The position numbers and the translations under genes are program-made. This document shows, piece by piece, positions 30,350 through 41,182 of a stretch of DNA of 64,000 nucleotides. The notes under the pieces are model-generated. The model made no database searches and was not told where the DNA came from. It was given only the letters and a program-made list of their open reading frames with translations. Where the stretch lies: contig OX235270.1 of NCBI GenBank assembly GCA_944472135.2, positions 144,165,632 to 144,229,631 of the forward strand. Direction: 5' to 3'. This stretch comes from Trichobilharzia regenti. Its lineage: Eukaryota; Platyhelminthes; Trematoda; Strigeidida; Schistosomatidae. Each line of letters starts with the position of its first letter. Within the stretch, counting starts at the first letter, position 1.

Positions 30350-30745
30350 TACCAGGGCTAGGAAAGACTGACTACTGCGTGTCAAATGGGCTATCGTTGA
30401 GTTATTGAACTTTGTTGTACGAGCATATACTCGTTCATAATGACCTCTACTTTTACCTAGTGAGATTCAAGGTTGGGGGGAGGGGAATTGTGAATAGATA
30501 GAATGTTGAAAGTCAGATAATTTGGATTTAAACCATCCCTCAAATGAGTTCAGGTATCTATCGACTATAATAGTAACGATCTGACTGAGTGACACACCTT
30601 TCGCTCTACTGACAACCCTTCGTAATATGACATATTCCTTTTTCAGTAGCCCACGAAAGTCTATGGCGTTGGATAAAAGAAGAATAGGTAGGAAGCAAGA
30701 TTTAACAAATTGCAAACGTAGAGGTTGAGTGATACCTGTGTGATT
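30350..30745 (-). mobile_element. CR1-like LINE coding remnant
   Basis: The minus frame 30467-30715 reads MQFVKSCFLPILLLSNAIDF, then LLKKEYVILRRVVSRAKGVS and IVDRYLNSF. These are counterparts of FINSCILPILLYCSPLFFLG, LLKKDYVTIRRILKTVSRVS and VDRHLTSC in the frame at 23111-23719. Very similar at nucleotide level to 8640-8960, so both probably belong to one subfamily. Confidence 0.75.
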
Positions 30746-30910
30746 GTCTTAATATATTTGTATTATATTTGTAAATTCTCAGCGATATTGAAATGAGTAA
30801 TTCCAACGTTTCGTTCAGCAATCTGGTCCTAACTTCTTCAGGGAAATTAATCGAAATTAACATAACAGAGGTTTATATATAAGAGGAACATCTCTTATTT
30901 TTAAAAACTT
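30746..30910 (-). repeat. PLE terminal repeat with hammerhead-like motif
   Basis: On the minus strand CCTGAAGAAGTTAGGACCAG, then TTGCTGAACGAAACGTTGG. This has CUGAAGA, a possible GUU/AAC stem II and GAAAC, the arrangement seen in PLE-C. A terminal-repeat identity is inferred from this motif and from adjacent PLE sequence. Confidence 0.45.
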
Positions 30911-31189
30911 TGTCCAATCATGAGTCATAAAACAAGTATTAACAAGTATAATAAACAAAATTGTACGGGATGTGATCTAAATTTGACCTCAGACTTACAA
31001 ATATTGATCTACCTTTATTAAACACTTTAAACACAGTGTGTATGTGTGTGTGGGTAAACAGTTTTAAAACATTTCTTAACGTCTCCATAAGAAGATATAG
31101 ACAGTCGGGAACTTTGACCAAGTATTATTAGTTAGTGATATATATCCATTCATATTTATTTATTAATCAGGATTTCCTATGCGTCATCT

Positions 31190-32060
31190 AACATCACACC
31201 TTCATGTCTGTAACAAAAGTATCCTTTTACGATTAGATCTTCTTTAGGCTTTACTCTAATTTACAAGGATTTATATACAATGTTGAGCTGAACAAAAGAG
31301 AAGATGGTCCACTCAAGAGAAATGTCTATAGAAAACCCACATCTGTAGGACAACATACACATTTCTTGAGTTTTGCACCAATCAGATACAAAATCAATTT
31401 AGTCAGATGTCTCACGAATAGAGTAGGATGGACCTGTATATATGACCCCCTAGAAAATGAGTTGGGTTACTTTCAAAATACGCTAGTCCAATTGGATTAT
31501 CTGAGTAGATTTGTTTGGAGACACACGAACACCAGGTGTGATAAAGAGAAACTGACAACACAGTTAAAAAGAAACAACTGTTCTTAAAATTCCAATTTAA
31601 TGGAGACATCTATGATTATCGAGAGCAATAAAGCAGACCTATAATGCCGCCACCCTTTATTTTTCATTTTCCAGCCGATCAATTGTGATTGCTCAGGCAA
31701 AAGACAATTCAGCTCTCAGTGCCACTTCTGTGTGTATCTACATATTTAGTTGTTCCTGAGGAGAAAGCTGGCTATATAGGGGGAACGATTATACAGCTTA
31801 ACAAGCGTATTAATGAGTATCTTCTTTCATTGTTCGAAAAAGGCCAAATAAAATTTAGAAGAAGTTCTGTTTTGACTCATTTGATCGGTAGCGGTCACCA
31901 AGAACACAGAAGAAGTGCCTTCAAAGTCATCTAATGCATCCTATCGGATATTTCGAACAGAGTTCGAACCCGTCTTTAACACAGAGTTGAAGCTATGGGA
32001 ATTAATCCGAGAGAACAATCCTTTACATACAAAAGAAGTTTGTTCTACATTTGTCTCTCA
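31190..32060 (+). pseudogene. PLE-B reverse transcriptase end and GIY-YIG endonuclease
   Basis: Near 31325 the translation reads RNVYRKPTSVGQHTHFLSFA then RYKINLVRCLTNRV, the thumb-side block that follows the PLE reverse transcriptase active site. At 31775-31935 KAGYIGGTIIQLNKRINEYL, then RRSSVLTHLIGSGHQEHRRS gives the YIG motif, the catalytic-type Arg and the H-GH helix of a GIY-YIG nuclease, with the usual EH altered to EY. Further homologous sequence reaches about 32060. Between the parts are stops (31584-31690). It is the clearest nuclease remnant of the family. Confidence 0.8.
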
Positions 32061-32299
32061 CTTGCTTGCCAAGGTAAAGTCTAATTAAAAACCTCCCAGC
32101 CTTTATTATTTTCCACTTCATTCGTACTTTTATGACACTTATTCAAACTCTGATTATCTATCAACTTCACCTTTAGTATTACGTAACTTTTACGATTTGA
32201 CCTGATTTATTTATTGATTTGTCTACATATAACTGCCTTCGTTATTTTAATCGCCACTCGCATATACCATGTTATCATTATTTTGTTATCATTTGTTGT

Positions 32300-32480
32300 T
32301 AACCGTCACTCCTGTACCTCACTAAGACGATAGTAAGCCAGGTAAAGAGTAACGGGGCGGGCGTAGAACTAGCAACCACACCCCGTAAAAATAAAGCCAC
32401 TTCCACTGAAGCTTCAAAGATCCCGTTTGAAGCCCTATGTTCCACTGGATACATATAAGAGTGAAATAAAAATAAAAATA
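32300..32480 (+). mobile_element. SINE-1, 5'-truncated
   Basis: Starts in the body (CCTCACTAAGACGATAGTAA), continues ACACCCCGTAAAAATAAAGC and TTTGAAGCCCTATGTTCCAC, and ends in an A-rich AAATAAAAATAA tail. The tRNA head is absent. Confidence 0.75.
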
Positions 32481-32564
32481 ATTATTATAATTTGATTCAC
32501 CAGCTCACTGGGTAAATTTTTTATTTATGTAGCTATCTAAATTAAACTAGAGTCTGTCGAATAT

Positions 32565-33222
32565 CTATTAACAATAATAATAACAATAGTGTTATTCGAA
32601 AACAGTACTTGTGATACAGAATGGAATTCTCAGCATTTTACTACACTATTGTATCCAGTTAGTACATTAACAGCAAATAAAATTCTACATAGATTAAGGG
32701 TAATCTCGGTTAGTTTTGACAACATATTTGTATGTCGGTAGCAAAGCCAAAAGTGAACAGAGTGTTTGAAGGTGTTAGAAAAGTAGATGCTAGCATATTT
32801 ACTGGTGTGAGTGGTAACAAAAAGGTCGATATACACAGAGTTTGAGAGAACGAAGTATGTTTAAATATATTTAGTAAGGAAGAAGGGCATGGGGCTAGCA
32901 ACCCCATCCTGTAAAAATAAACACTGCTACAGAAACCTCAAGCCACTAGCTTGAAGCCCTATGTTCCACTGGGAACATGAAGGAAAAAAAAAGTGAGGAA
33001 GAAAGAAACAAAGCAGCACATAACAGAAAAAGAGAGAAAAGGGAAAGAAGGAAAGGAAACGTTGTACGTATAAATGATGAGGAGTTGAAAAGACGAGATC
33101 CAGTTGTTCTACTGACTATTTAATAAGTTAAAGGTATCACGCCTAATGCTTTCTTCATCGGACAGAACACAAGGTAAGGTTGAGTTTTTTGTACTTGCTA
33201 GTGCGAGCATCTAGATGCCTGG
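32565..33222 (-). mobile_element. CR1-like LINE 3' UTR with a nested SINE
   Basis: Reverse orientation 3' UTR closely matching 21463-21960: TGTGATACAGAATGGAATTC, GGTGTTAGAAAAGTAGATGC, AAAGGTCGATATACACAGAG, then after the SINE GCAGCACATAACAGAAAAAG and CACGCCTAATGCTTTCTTCA. Only a few coding bases remain near 33200. Confidence 0.8.
32883..32991 (+). mobile_element. SINE-1 3' half nested in CR1, with near-perfect 10-bp duplication
   Basis: A 109-bp truncated SINE-1 (AGGGCATGGGGCTAGCAACC to the A-rich end) flanked by AGTAAGGAAG at 32873-32882 and AGTGAGGAAG at 32992-33001. It interrupts a CR1 3' UTR whose uninterrupted form is seen near 21760. Confidence 0.85.
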
Positions 33223-33224
33223 TA

Positions 33225-33545
33225 CTCAGATGAGCATCAACAATTAATATGCACACTAATATAGACCAAATTTACTTACTAATGAAACAAAAAATAAATC
33301 TTACGACCAAAGAGTTCGAATTCCCAGTCAATAAAAGTGATGAATAGAGGCGTCAGTTAAGAGCAAATGACAACAGTGGTTATCAGGATATATAAATAAA
33401 TACCAAGCATTCATGGAGAATTCCAATAAATTTCATTTCATACTAAAACCTGTGTCAAAGATGTTGTCTAGATGGTGGACACCGAAAGCTCCGTAGTTAA
33501 ATCAACCAGTATATAGAACATAACTAAACACAAAAGTTGATATAC
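33225..33545 (+). mobile_element. PLE-C endonuclease remnant
   Basis: Begins GCCTGGTACTCAGATGAGCA (decayed form of the EAWHSS block), continues with CAATTAATATGCACACTAAT (SINRHI block), and ends AAGATGTTGTCTAGATGGTG, then GAAAGCTCCGTAGTTAAATC, the decayed hammerhead-like end known from 3300-3345. Non-coding. Confidence 0.55.
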
Positions 33546-33549
33546 GCAT

Positions 33550-34685
33550 TCACGTTGGAAATAAAAATATAAAAAATATTTAGAAGTACATACCTATAAA
33601 AATTCTTCGGTGAATTTCACTTCACTCTTGGATTTGCGATATCATTAGCATCATTTATAGCATTCTCAAGTAATGTGAATATGAAGTAAGATGGTGAATT
33701 ATGCACAGTAAAATAATCAAGCGATTTTTTTTTGTGTGTGTGTGAAATCTCTTGATAAAATGGCTAATTTACTTGGTGTTTTGCGATAGATACTACCAAG
33801 AAATCAGCTGAAGGTAATAACCTATCTGAGAGGCTTCTGAGCACACTGTTTCACAGTATCACTTCTCTATTTAAGCAATTTGAGAGGAGGCTATGCGCTG
33901 GATGAATTGAAACCGTTCAACTACTGATGAAAAATATTTATTCCTCTGCTTATTTATTCTCCTTCTCTCTGCATATTGCTTCCACTAGAATGACACTCAC
34001 TTGACACGCTAATATACAGTACAAAAATAGACATGCATACACACATACATACATGTATGCCTTTATAACCTTAGCTATTAGAAGATAGTGACACCTAAAG
34101 TGTGTACATTTGTGTGTGTATTTGTGAAATTAAACGCTCCTATTGATCCTATGCATTTTTGAGGTATTTTCTTCTTTAAAAAGGAGAAATCAACCAAACA
34201 AATGTTAAGTGTTCATGCACAAAAAGCACATTTCCTGTGATTACAGTCATTAACAGTATCACCAAAAGCAATACAACTAACTAACCAACCAATCAGATAA
34301 AATTGCGTGGGTGGGTAACAATAATAATAATAGTATATGCAAACAATGACATTAACAACGATAAATGATCCTACATTTACATTTCCAGTTTGTTAGTTAT
34401 ACAGTATTGTACAATGTGTAAAGGAATGTGCAATATGTAAGATTTTGTTTATATAACTATACAACATGTGAATGGTAAAACGGTAAACTGTTTTTATCTA
34501 CAGCGCATAGCATAAAATATGTGTGATTGCCACATTGCATACTGCATAGGCAGGCATTTTGGTATCACTAAAATCAAAAGAACATGGCAGCTGCGGCATA
34601 TCAGTAACTGATCACTGCACTGTTTCCAGCAAGATGGTGCATGCTTGCAGCACTCGGACATTAAATTTCCTGGTGGTTTCAGATT
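33550..34685. other. No gene recognised
   Basis: AT-rich sequence with a GT run (33733-33743) and ATA repeats (34319-34333). No repeat family or coding frame recognised. Confidence 0.5.
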
Positions 34686-34689
34686 AATT

Positions 34690-34990
34690 CAACTGATTAG
34701 TATCAATCTAAAGAAAGGAGGACGAAATTTGCAGTATAAAATGATATCATCATTCTATTTCACAGGTTCTCATCAGCTGCAGACTACCTGAAATTACAAG
34801 GATATGATAGTCGGGAGACATTAAACAGGCCTGAAAAGTGAACGTGTAAACACTGAAGGAGTGGGAAAGTGACAAAGAAAATGAGTCTTGGAAATCATGG
34901 GCATTGTAAATTATTTACTGCCAATTTGATGATCGTACCTACAATCAATCAACTTAACTGACTTCGAACTCAAATGGTATACGAAATGAG
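34690..34990 (+). mobile_element. PLE-D fragment 1
   Basis: Two blocks recur in 35.8-36.9 kb: AGGTTCTCATCAGCTGCAGA (terminal repeat with complement of GCTGATGAG) and the segment from GAACGTGTAAACACTGAAGG to ACAATCAATCAACTTAACTG, which is inverted at 36390-36860. Membership of a PLE is inferred from the endonuclease end next to the second copy. Confidence 0.55.
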
Positions 34991-34994
34991 TGAC

Positions 34995-35695
34995 CAGTTG
35001 TGTTTAACTATTTCTGCAAGATACTTCATAAACTTTCTTTCATTTATATTGGCACAAGTGGTGCATAAGGTTGACTCCGCAGTTATATATTGTGATTATA
35101 TATATATATATATACGAAGTCATCCGTTAGGTTTTATACTCACTGCTGCGTGAAGGAGATCGTGTGTGGAAGAGACTAAAGCTTCGAGGGGGGCGGGGGG
35201 TGAAATTCCACCATCGTAGACGAAGTCAAAAGTGGACCTTCAAGAGGAGATTAGATTTTGAAAATCTACAATATGTCATTTCAAATTAAATCATGCCTGT
35301 CTTTTTGGATTTGGGGAGGGAAGATACAGTATTTTGCTTATTCCCTAGGTGCTTTTTTCTGTAAATCTGTGCTGTTAGGCAGGGTTAAGGATTTTAGGGT
35401 TTATTTAAGGTTAAGGAATCGGTTAAAGAGCAGTGTTAGGAATACCAAAGAGGTTAGGGTCTAAAAATACCATGATCTTAAGTCACCTGCATAAATACAT
35501 CTATTGCACTTGGTATGATTATCTCCTTACGGATCGTCTTCAGAGTAACTGGTATACATTCTTACAACACGTAAGAGACAGTTAATAATAGATTTCGCAT
35601 CTGAATTCTGATTGGCTGTTCAAGGTCACTTCGATTTCGGCCATGACAGTTTAACTGCACCACTTGTGGGCACTGGTAGCACCAACTGAAAACTA
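34995..35695. other. Unassigned; G-rich and GGTTAA-like stretch
   Basis: Contains a TA run (35093-35114), a G-rich patch (35190-35202) and a stretch at 35375-35460 with irregular GTTAGG/GTTAAGG units. No gene recognised. Confidence 0.4.
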
Positions 35696-35699
35696 ATTC

Positions 35700-35790
35700 A
35701 GAGATCAGGATGAAATGAAGATGTGCTGCTGAAGCCCTATGCTCTATTGCGTACCCAAGAGGAAATCAATAAATAATGATAAATTTCGAT
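35700..35790 (+). mobile_element. RTE/SINE-1-type 3' tail fragment
   Basis: Ends TGCTGAAGCCCTATGCTCTA then TGCGTACCCAAGAGGAAATCAATAAATAATG, a decayed version of the RTE-A/SINE-1 3' end. Confidence 0.5.
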
Positions 35791-35794
35791 AAAG

Positions 35795-36860
35795 AAAAAT
35801 GGACGAAATTGGTAATCTAAATGATATTATCATTTTATTTCACAGGTTCTCATCAGCTGCACACCCCTACCTGAAATTACAATGGTTATATAGATGATAA
35901 TAATATACTTTAATGTTCGAGTGGTGGTAGAAAAGAGATACTATAAAATTGACACATCCAAAATGAAAGCATTACAATTTTTTTAGTTTAAGTTTTCATC
36001 ATCAATTTATACGCTTTCAAAGTAGAAAAGAGGGGGGACAGGTAAGACAGAAAACAGAAAAAACTGATTAATAGAACAGTGTTAGCTTGTAGGTCCACAT
36101 AGCGACTCCAAAAAACAAAGGCGGTTACAGTTTATAAGATTGAGATTTGTTCAGTGAGTTGAGATCACTGAATTAGATGACTAATTAGTTATTATAATCA
36201 AAATCAAAATTCAATTACCAAGGAAGTGAGATGTTAATCTCACCCTCTTTCTGTATGTATAAGTCTGGTTTGAATGGTTTGATTGCGATCGCTTCAGCAA
36301 ATCGTAGTAAATTTGCTGTCCTTCGTCTATTTAATATTTTGAAGGAGTTAGATGTCTTTACGAGATGTCCGGTATCAACAATATGTCAGTTAAGTTGATT
36401 GGTTGTAGGTACGATCATCAAATTGGTGGTGTAACAACATAAGACAATTGCCAGGCAACAGATCCTTTATTAAGAAAAACTGGAACATATTTGTAGATTT
36501 TAGTGTACATCACTGTAGATTATTGTTAGTAGACAAACACTGTCTTCTGATTGGTTGTTTCTCACTGCATGGTAATCTTTCATCTCTTTTGGCTGTTTCT
36601 TGAATGTCAGATCATCTAAATGTTAACTGTACCCGCCTACGCAAAGTGTGCGGTGGTTGTTCGTTGAATCAGTCTTCGTTCATATTTTCCTACGACCAAT
36701 ATTTGGGATATAAACGTTGACGTGAATTAATGTCTAACAATTTGGCCAGCAGCCTGCTCTCATCACAGTAGTAAACAATTTGCAAGGCCCATGGTTTCCA
36801 AGACTCATTTTCTTTATCACTTTCCCACTCCTTCAGTGTTTACACGTTCATTTTTCAGGG
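35795..36860 (-). mobile_element. PLE-D fragment 2, split by a solo LTR
   Basis: On the minus strand, the region 36370-36220 encodes SNSFKILNRRRTANLLRFAE, then KPFKPDLYIQKE, the C-terminal end of a PLE endonuclease (R-R-LLRF-EA-AI-KP-LY-QK). Toward lower coordinates come a 3' UTR and a terminal repeat with AGCTGATGAGAACCTGTGAA at about 35845. The upstream part is cut at 36430-36767 by an LTR; the flanking sequence on both sides matches the uninterrupted stretch at 34830-34985 in inverted orientation. Confidence 0.65.
36430..36767 (-). mobile_element. Solo LTR of an LTR retrotransposon
   Basis: In minus orientation begins TGTGATGAGAGCAGGCTGC and ends TCTTATGTTGTTACA. It contains AACAACCAATCAGAAGACAG and an AATAAAG polyadenylation-like signal near the 3' end. 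A related LTR lies at 61875-62179. The 4-base flanks GTGG and GTAG are compatible with a decayed target duplication. No internal region remains. Confidence 0.75.
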
Positions 36861-37450
36861 AATTCAGCATGATCTGACAACAGTTAGAGAACCATCGGAA
36901 AACCTGTGAGTACTTGCCGCACAGCTGTTCCTGTTGTCCTAGTTCGGGACTCGTCAGCAGTATTCATACACTGGGGTTCGGAACTAGGACTTTGTGTTTA
37001 CAAGGTGAGCCCGTAGACCATTCAGCCACTGGGACTCGATCCATGGCCAGCCCATGAGTTCCAAATTCCACGCAAACTAATACATGAATATTAATCCGAT
37101 ACTCACTAGAGACTGACTCTATTCAGGTAGGTAGTTACCTGGGGTTCTAGTGGAAAGTTGTGACAAGTTGGATATGAGGACAAAAACTTACCGATCACAC
37201 TGGCCAGTTGTCGTAACTGGCAGAAGTTGGAATTTATGGGTTGGCGATTGGATTGGCTAGTCCCGGTGGGGTCACTATTCTACGAACTCGCCTTGTAACG
37301 AGGAGGTCCTGTGGCTGGTGCGCACTGCTGAAGAGTAGCCAACTATGAAGCAACAGCTGTCCGGTACTCCCAGCTACTTTTACAATGGTCCTCTAACCAA
37401 TGTCAGCTCATGCTGAAATCCTAAGACCAATTGATTGACCAATGCAAATC
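36858..37450. mobile_element. Palindromic tRNA-like element, copy I
   Basis: Both arms and the central segment are present. Left: AGAGAACCATCGGAAAACCT, GTTCCTGTTGTCCTAGTTCG, GGGGTTCGGAACTAGG. Centre: GGGGTTCTAGTGGAAAGTTG, GGCCAGTTGTCGTAACTGGC. Right: CGAACTCGCCTTGTAACGAG, GAAGAGTAGCCAACTATGAA, CAACAGCTGTCCGGTACTCC, GATTGACCAATGCAAATC. Diverged but complete. Confidence 0.8.
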
Positions 37451-37459
37451 GACAGTTGA

Positions 37460-39230
37460 ATATTCTGTTGCTGTTAATTAGTCTAGACACAATTCGGACA
37501 ACTGTTACTATAAGACTAAAGCGCCTGAATACTACAATAAACTTACGGTTTTATTTAGACCCCATGTAAGATATCAATAGTTATACATAATGAGATTAGT
37601 TACCTGCTTAAACCTTTGGACTACCTGAATTTCCATTCAGCACAATGTGTTTAATTTTCCCCATTTTTTGTTGTTATTTCCAACACAATGTGAAATCACA
37701 GAAATTTTTAAATGATTTCCGATCTACCGTTGTGCGTCGCAGAGTCTTGATTCCAATAGATCGAAATTGTATCATACGGTGTCCTGTCGACGAATATTTT
37801 TCTTGAGTAAATACTTTGCAATAAATCACACTGAGAATTCTGTATTCTACGTAAACATAATCTTCAGAATGAAAATAGTAATTAAATTAATTTATGACTT
37901 ATAATGTCAACGGGTTCAAATCTATAATCTGAGATAGAATCGCTAACCAGAATTTTTAATATAGACGCTTATAGAGTATTCACTTGTTACTGTTATGACC
38001 GGAATTACGACCTAGTAGACTATAGGTGAAGGCTAACTTAATGCGCTGGCTAATCTGTCCAAATCGCGCGTCAACAAAAACAACAACGGCCACAAAGAGC
38101 TTTTATTGTCTCAAACAACAGTCAAGAAAGACTGACAGTGCTTGCGTATATATATATATATATATATATATATGTTTAAAATGGCCTTGAGGAGCACTAA
38201 TGTCATTGAAAATCAAGACAATGAACAACCAATAGGATTTCAAAAATCATAAGTAGCGTGAGAGAAAATGAGATCGTAAATCAATAAGTGTAGGGGGGGT
38301 GAGAGTAATACAAACAGACATGTAAAAATGACATGCAGGAAATTAGGTCTATATATCAATTACACAATATGAACTGTTTGATATTTGCACAGTAAAATAA
38401 AACTGACATGAGTGAAAGTCAAACTAAACTACAAGATACACGGAAGACAGTCATATACAAGACTACTTTTACCAGTCGAAGATTTGGAAGAGTTCAAGTT
38501 CAATGTACTACTGGTTAACCGTTCATGCCTCATCCTTTCAAAAATTATTTCGCTTCTACCCATTTATTTACAAGCTCGGTTATTTTTAAATTCTTCTAAG
38601 TGATGCGTTTTGTTCTAAAGAGAAGCCAATTGGTTAATGTTGAAAAAAAAGGAAAAAGTATAGTGTTCTGGACTCTGTATAAACAGGAAGAAAAGACAGA
38701 TATGTCACTGAAGACAGAAAAATTCATGAAAACCTAGATTAGCATTCTGTTCAATGGTTCACATTGGTATGAAAGCAGTTCAGGAGTCCAAATAACCTAT
38801 GAAGGACTTAAATCTAGAAGAGATCAAAGATAAACAGAACAGGTACGAACAAGAAGACTGATAAGACAATTTTTAGAGTACAATTAGGCGGATAACTTTC
38901 ATTTTTATAAGACCATTTCTATGCAAAGTGGATCGAGTATCAGCAAACTTGTATGAACCTCATCCAAAAGCTATAGAGTGATGACATATGGAAAATAACT
39001 CACAATACAAACATTACTGTAGTATTGGAAGAGAAGACAGGCAAGACAGATTGTCATCAAGAAACTTCCTGACTGTGGTAGCTTGAATCGTGCAACAAAC
39101 TGTGGGGATTGGAATAGTAGGCATATGTGCAACTGAGTAGAAAACGCTAGAATATCTGGATATCGCATAATCTGATCCATGTCACAATAACCCAGAGATT
39201 TAGAGGAGTAGACCAAAACTTGGTTAAAAG
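37460..39230. other. No gene recognised
   Basis: Includes a TA run (38147-38173). A stretch from about 37990 (TGTTATGACCGGAATTACGA) could be an LTR start, but no second copy is seen. Frames at 38412-38603 and 38971-39216 have no motif. Confidence 0.4.
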
Positions 39231-39234
39231 AGAA

Positions 39235-39480
39235 TGGAGATTTGGACTTTTAAGTGAATCCGATGGCCAAAAACAAGCACCAATCACCAGCAACGGAAGA
39301 AATTTAAAGAATTTAGTCTTTTTCACTTGTTATGGCATGAATAATGTGTCCAAAGTCAGACAGAAACGGCAGGCAGTAATTACCCTGAAATCACTGTGGA
39401 GATGTTCAACCGACAAGAGCAGAATGCGACTTTTCTAGAGTAATATCATGTTATTGGTTTCATATGATTGAGTGACTTGG
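39235..39480 (+). pseudogene. RTE-like remnant
   Basis: The frame 39220-39438 reads GRNLKNLVFFTCYGMNNVSK and QAVITLKSLWRCSTD, parallel to NLKETTSFTYLGSIV and QAFITLKSVWRSTA of RTE-A. DKSRMRLF matches the NKIRIFN region. Diverged, so an older or sister family. Confidence 0.55.
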
Positions 39481-39484
39481 AGTA

Positions 39485-40080
39485 CGAATCACCAGAACCG
39501 TTTCCAACAGGCTACATGGTTTCATCATAAGCTACCTTCACTACCAATTACATGATGAACAGAGAGACATTTTATCAAAACTAAGATTCTGTGTGCATTA
39601 GGTATGGTGATGCGAAATTAACGGAAGTAGAATTTTCATACACAAATTTACAAAAGTATGGTTGAAAATATCGTTTTGTTTTTCATTCGTTCATTGGGAA
39701 ATACAAAAATTCTTTATTATAATGAATATCATATACCCAATGCCCAAATTTTTTCAAACCGTTAAAAGTGAACTTAGTTCGAACATATATAATTACAAAA
39801 GTATGGTTGAAAATTTTCTGAAATGGTAAACGTCTCTGTCATAATTCTTTTCAGTCAGCGTTCCATAAACCCATATTGTCACAGATTATAGAACTATTTC
39901 CATGATGAGTAGTATTCATTCTGATTCCATTGTGCATAAAAAAATAAAAATCGTTTCCTATCCCTCTCCGAATCCAAAATTCCAATTCACTTTTGAAGAT
40001 GGTTTTATACTACTGGTATATCACTTCAGTAGGCAGCAAATTAACTAAAAATATTTTGAAATCTAGGCACAGGGGTATTT
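39485..40080. other. No gene recognised
   Basis: AT-rich sequence; a short direct repeat (ACAAAAGTATGGTTGAAAAT at about 39650 and 39796) was noticed. Confidence 0.45.
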
Positions 40081-40084
40081 TTTA

Positions 40085-40255
40085 AAAACCGTTTAGCTGG
40101 CCAACTGTTTTGTCCCAGTTTATGAGGCATAGGCAGTACTCACCTACTGGGATTCGCACCCAAAATATTTCAGTTACACAAGGCAATCTTGTTCAAAATT
40201 TCTGTCCAGTATTCCTTACCGCTTTTTCAATGATTCTCTAACTTGAATCAAATCA
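40085..40255 (-). mobile_element. Palindromic element family, decayed copy J
   Basis: CAACTGTTTTGTCCCAGTTTATGAG, CAGTACTCACCTACTGGGATTCGCACCC and then inverted CTGTCCAGTATTCCTTACC and TTCAATGATTCTCTAAC show a reduced hairpin form. Strongly diverged. Confidence 0.5.
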
Positions 40256-40259
40256 AATC

Positions 40260-41100
40260 GGCTTCCTTACCTCATTTACTGTTAAATTAGTAAAGAACTA
40301 TTGTGGTTACTTCGCATTTTAACCCTGTAGGATGTGTATTCTTTGGATTGTTTCATTCATAAGTGTTTTGCAGCATTATTGAACTAATCACACATATTAG
40401 TCTGCGAGAGTTTTACCTTCTTTCTGCGAAGGTAATTTTAAATTTTCACATGATCAATAGTTTCAAGGGGATGGGGAACTGTAATAAATTTTCCACGTGA
40501 CTCTGCTTTTTTAAAACAACTTTTGCTGAATAGAATCTTGAATATTTATTGCATTAGAAATGAAGTGTTTCAATAATGTTTTAATCTATATTCACATTGA
40601 TTTCAGGGAACATTTCCATGGATGAACAAATGGAGATTGAAGGGCTGAAAAATCATACTAAGTCATCCGCATATCAGGAAAATCGTTATGAAATATGAGT
40701 GAGGGAGAGAGATAACTGTATCGCATCATGTGAACTGATGATAACCTGTAGTGTTTATCAGGGACGCCTAACGTTAGAAATTCTGTCTAAGTTCGTCATA
40801 GAACCGACTCTAACTGACTTGAGCGACTTAGGGATTGACATGTTACTGAAGATCAGTTTTGGTGAGGGTTACATTTTCCTCTTAGGTGAAGACGACAAAA
40901 AAGGTTTGAGTCTTCTGATAACTTAAAGCAGAAATTTTCCAAGGTTTGACACAAGATGTGGGATGATGCTACAGAATTGGTCTGCATGAATTCCTGATTT
41001 AAGAGGAGACAGAAGACAATTCAGCGAAGAAAATTTTCTTCATCTACGAAATTATCTTCAGAGGCTGTATGTTTGCCAAAAAATATATAGTAATCTATTA
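40260..41100. other. Unassigned, with a 75-codon frame
   Basis: The frame 40699-40926 (contains LILSKFV-like and LGEDDKKGLSLLIT) has no recognised domain. Its position just before PLE sequence makes a PLE scrap possible, unproven. Confidence 0.3.
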
Positions 41101-41104
41101 CTGA

Positions 41105-41165
41105 GTAATATCGGGTTATATAATTGACATGATTACTTAGAAGTAGCTTCGAAAGTAAAAGTGAA
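41105..41165 (+). repeat. PLE-A terminal repeat fragment
   Basis: TATATAATTGACATGATTAC then TTAGAAGTAGCTTCGAAAG: the AUGAUUA core strand, a GAAG/CUUC stem II and GAAA in the usual order. Confidence 0.5.
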
Positions 41166-41182
41166 AAAAGAATGTTAGAAAT

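Noticed and set aside
34769..34776. An active hammerhead at CTGATGAG (minus strand), also at 35849-35856 and 29979-29986
   Set aside because: The core words are present but stem II cannot form more than one or two pairs and stem I is not evident, so I kept them only as terminal-repeat motifs.
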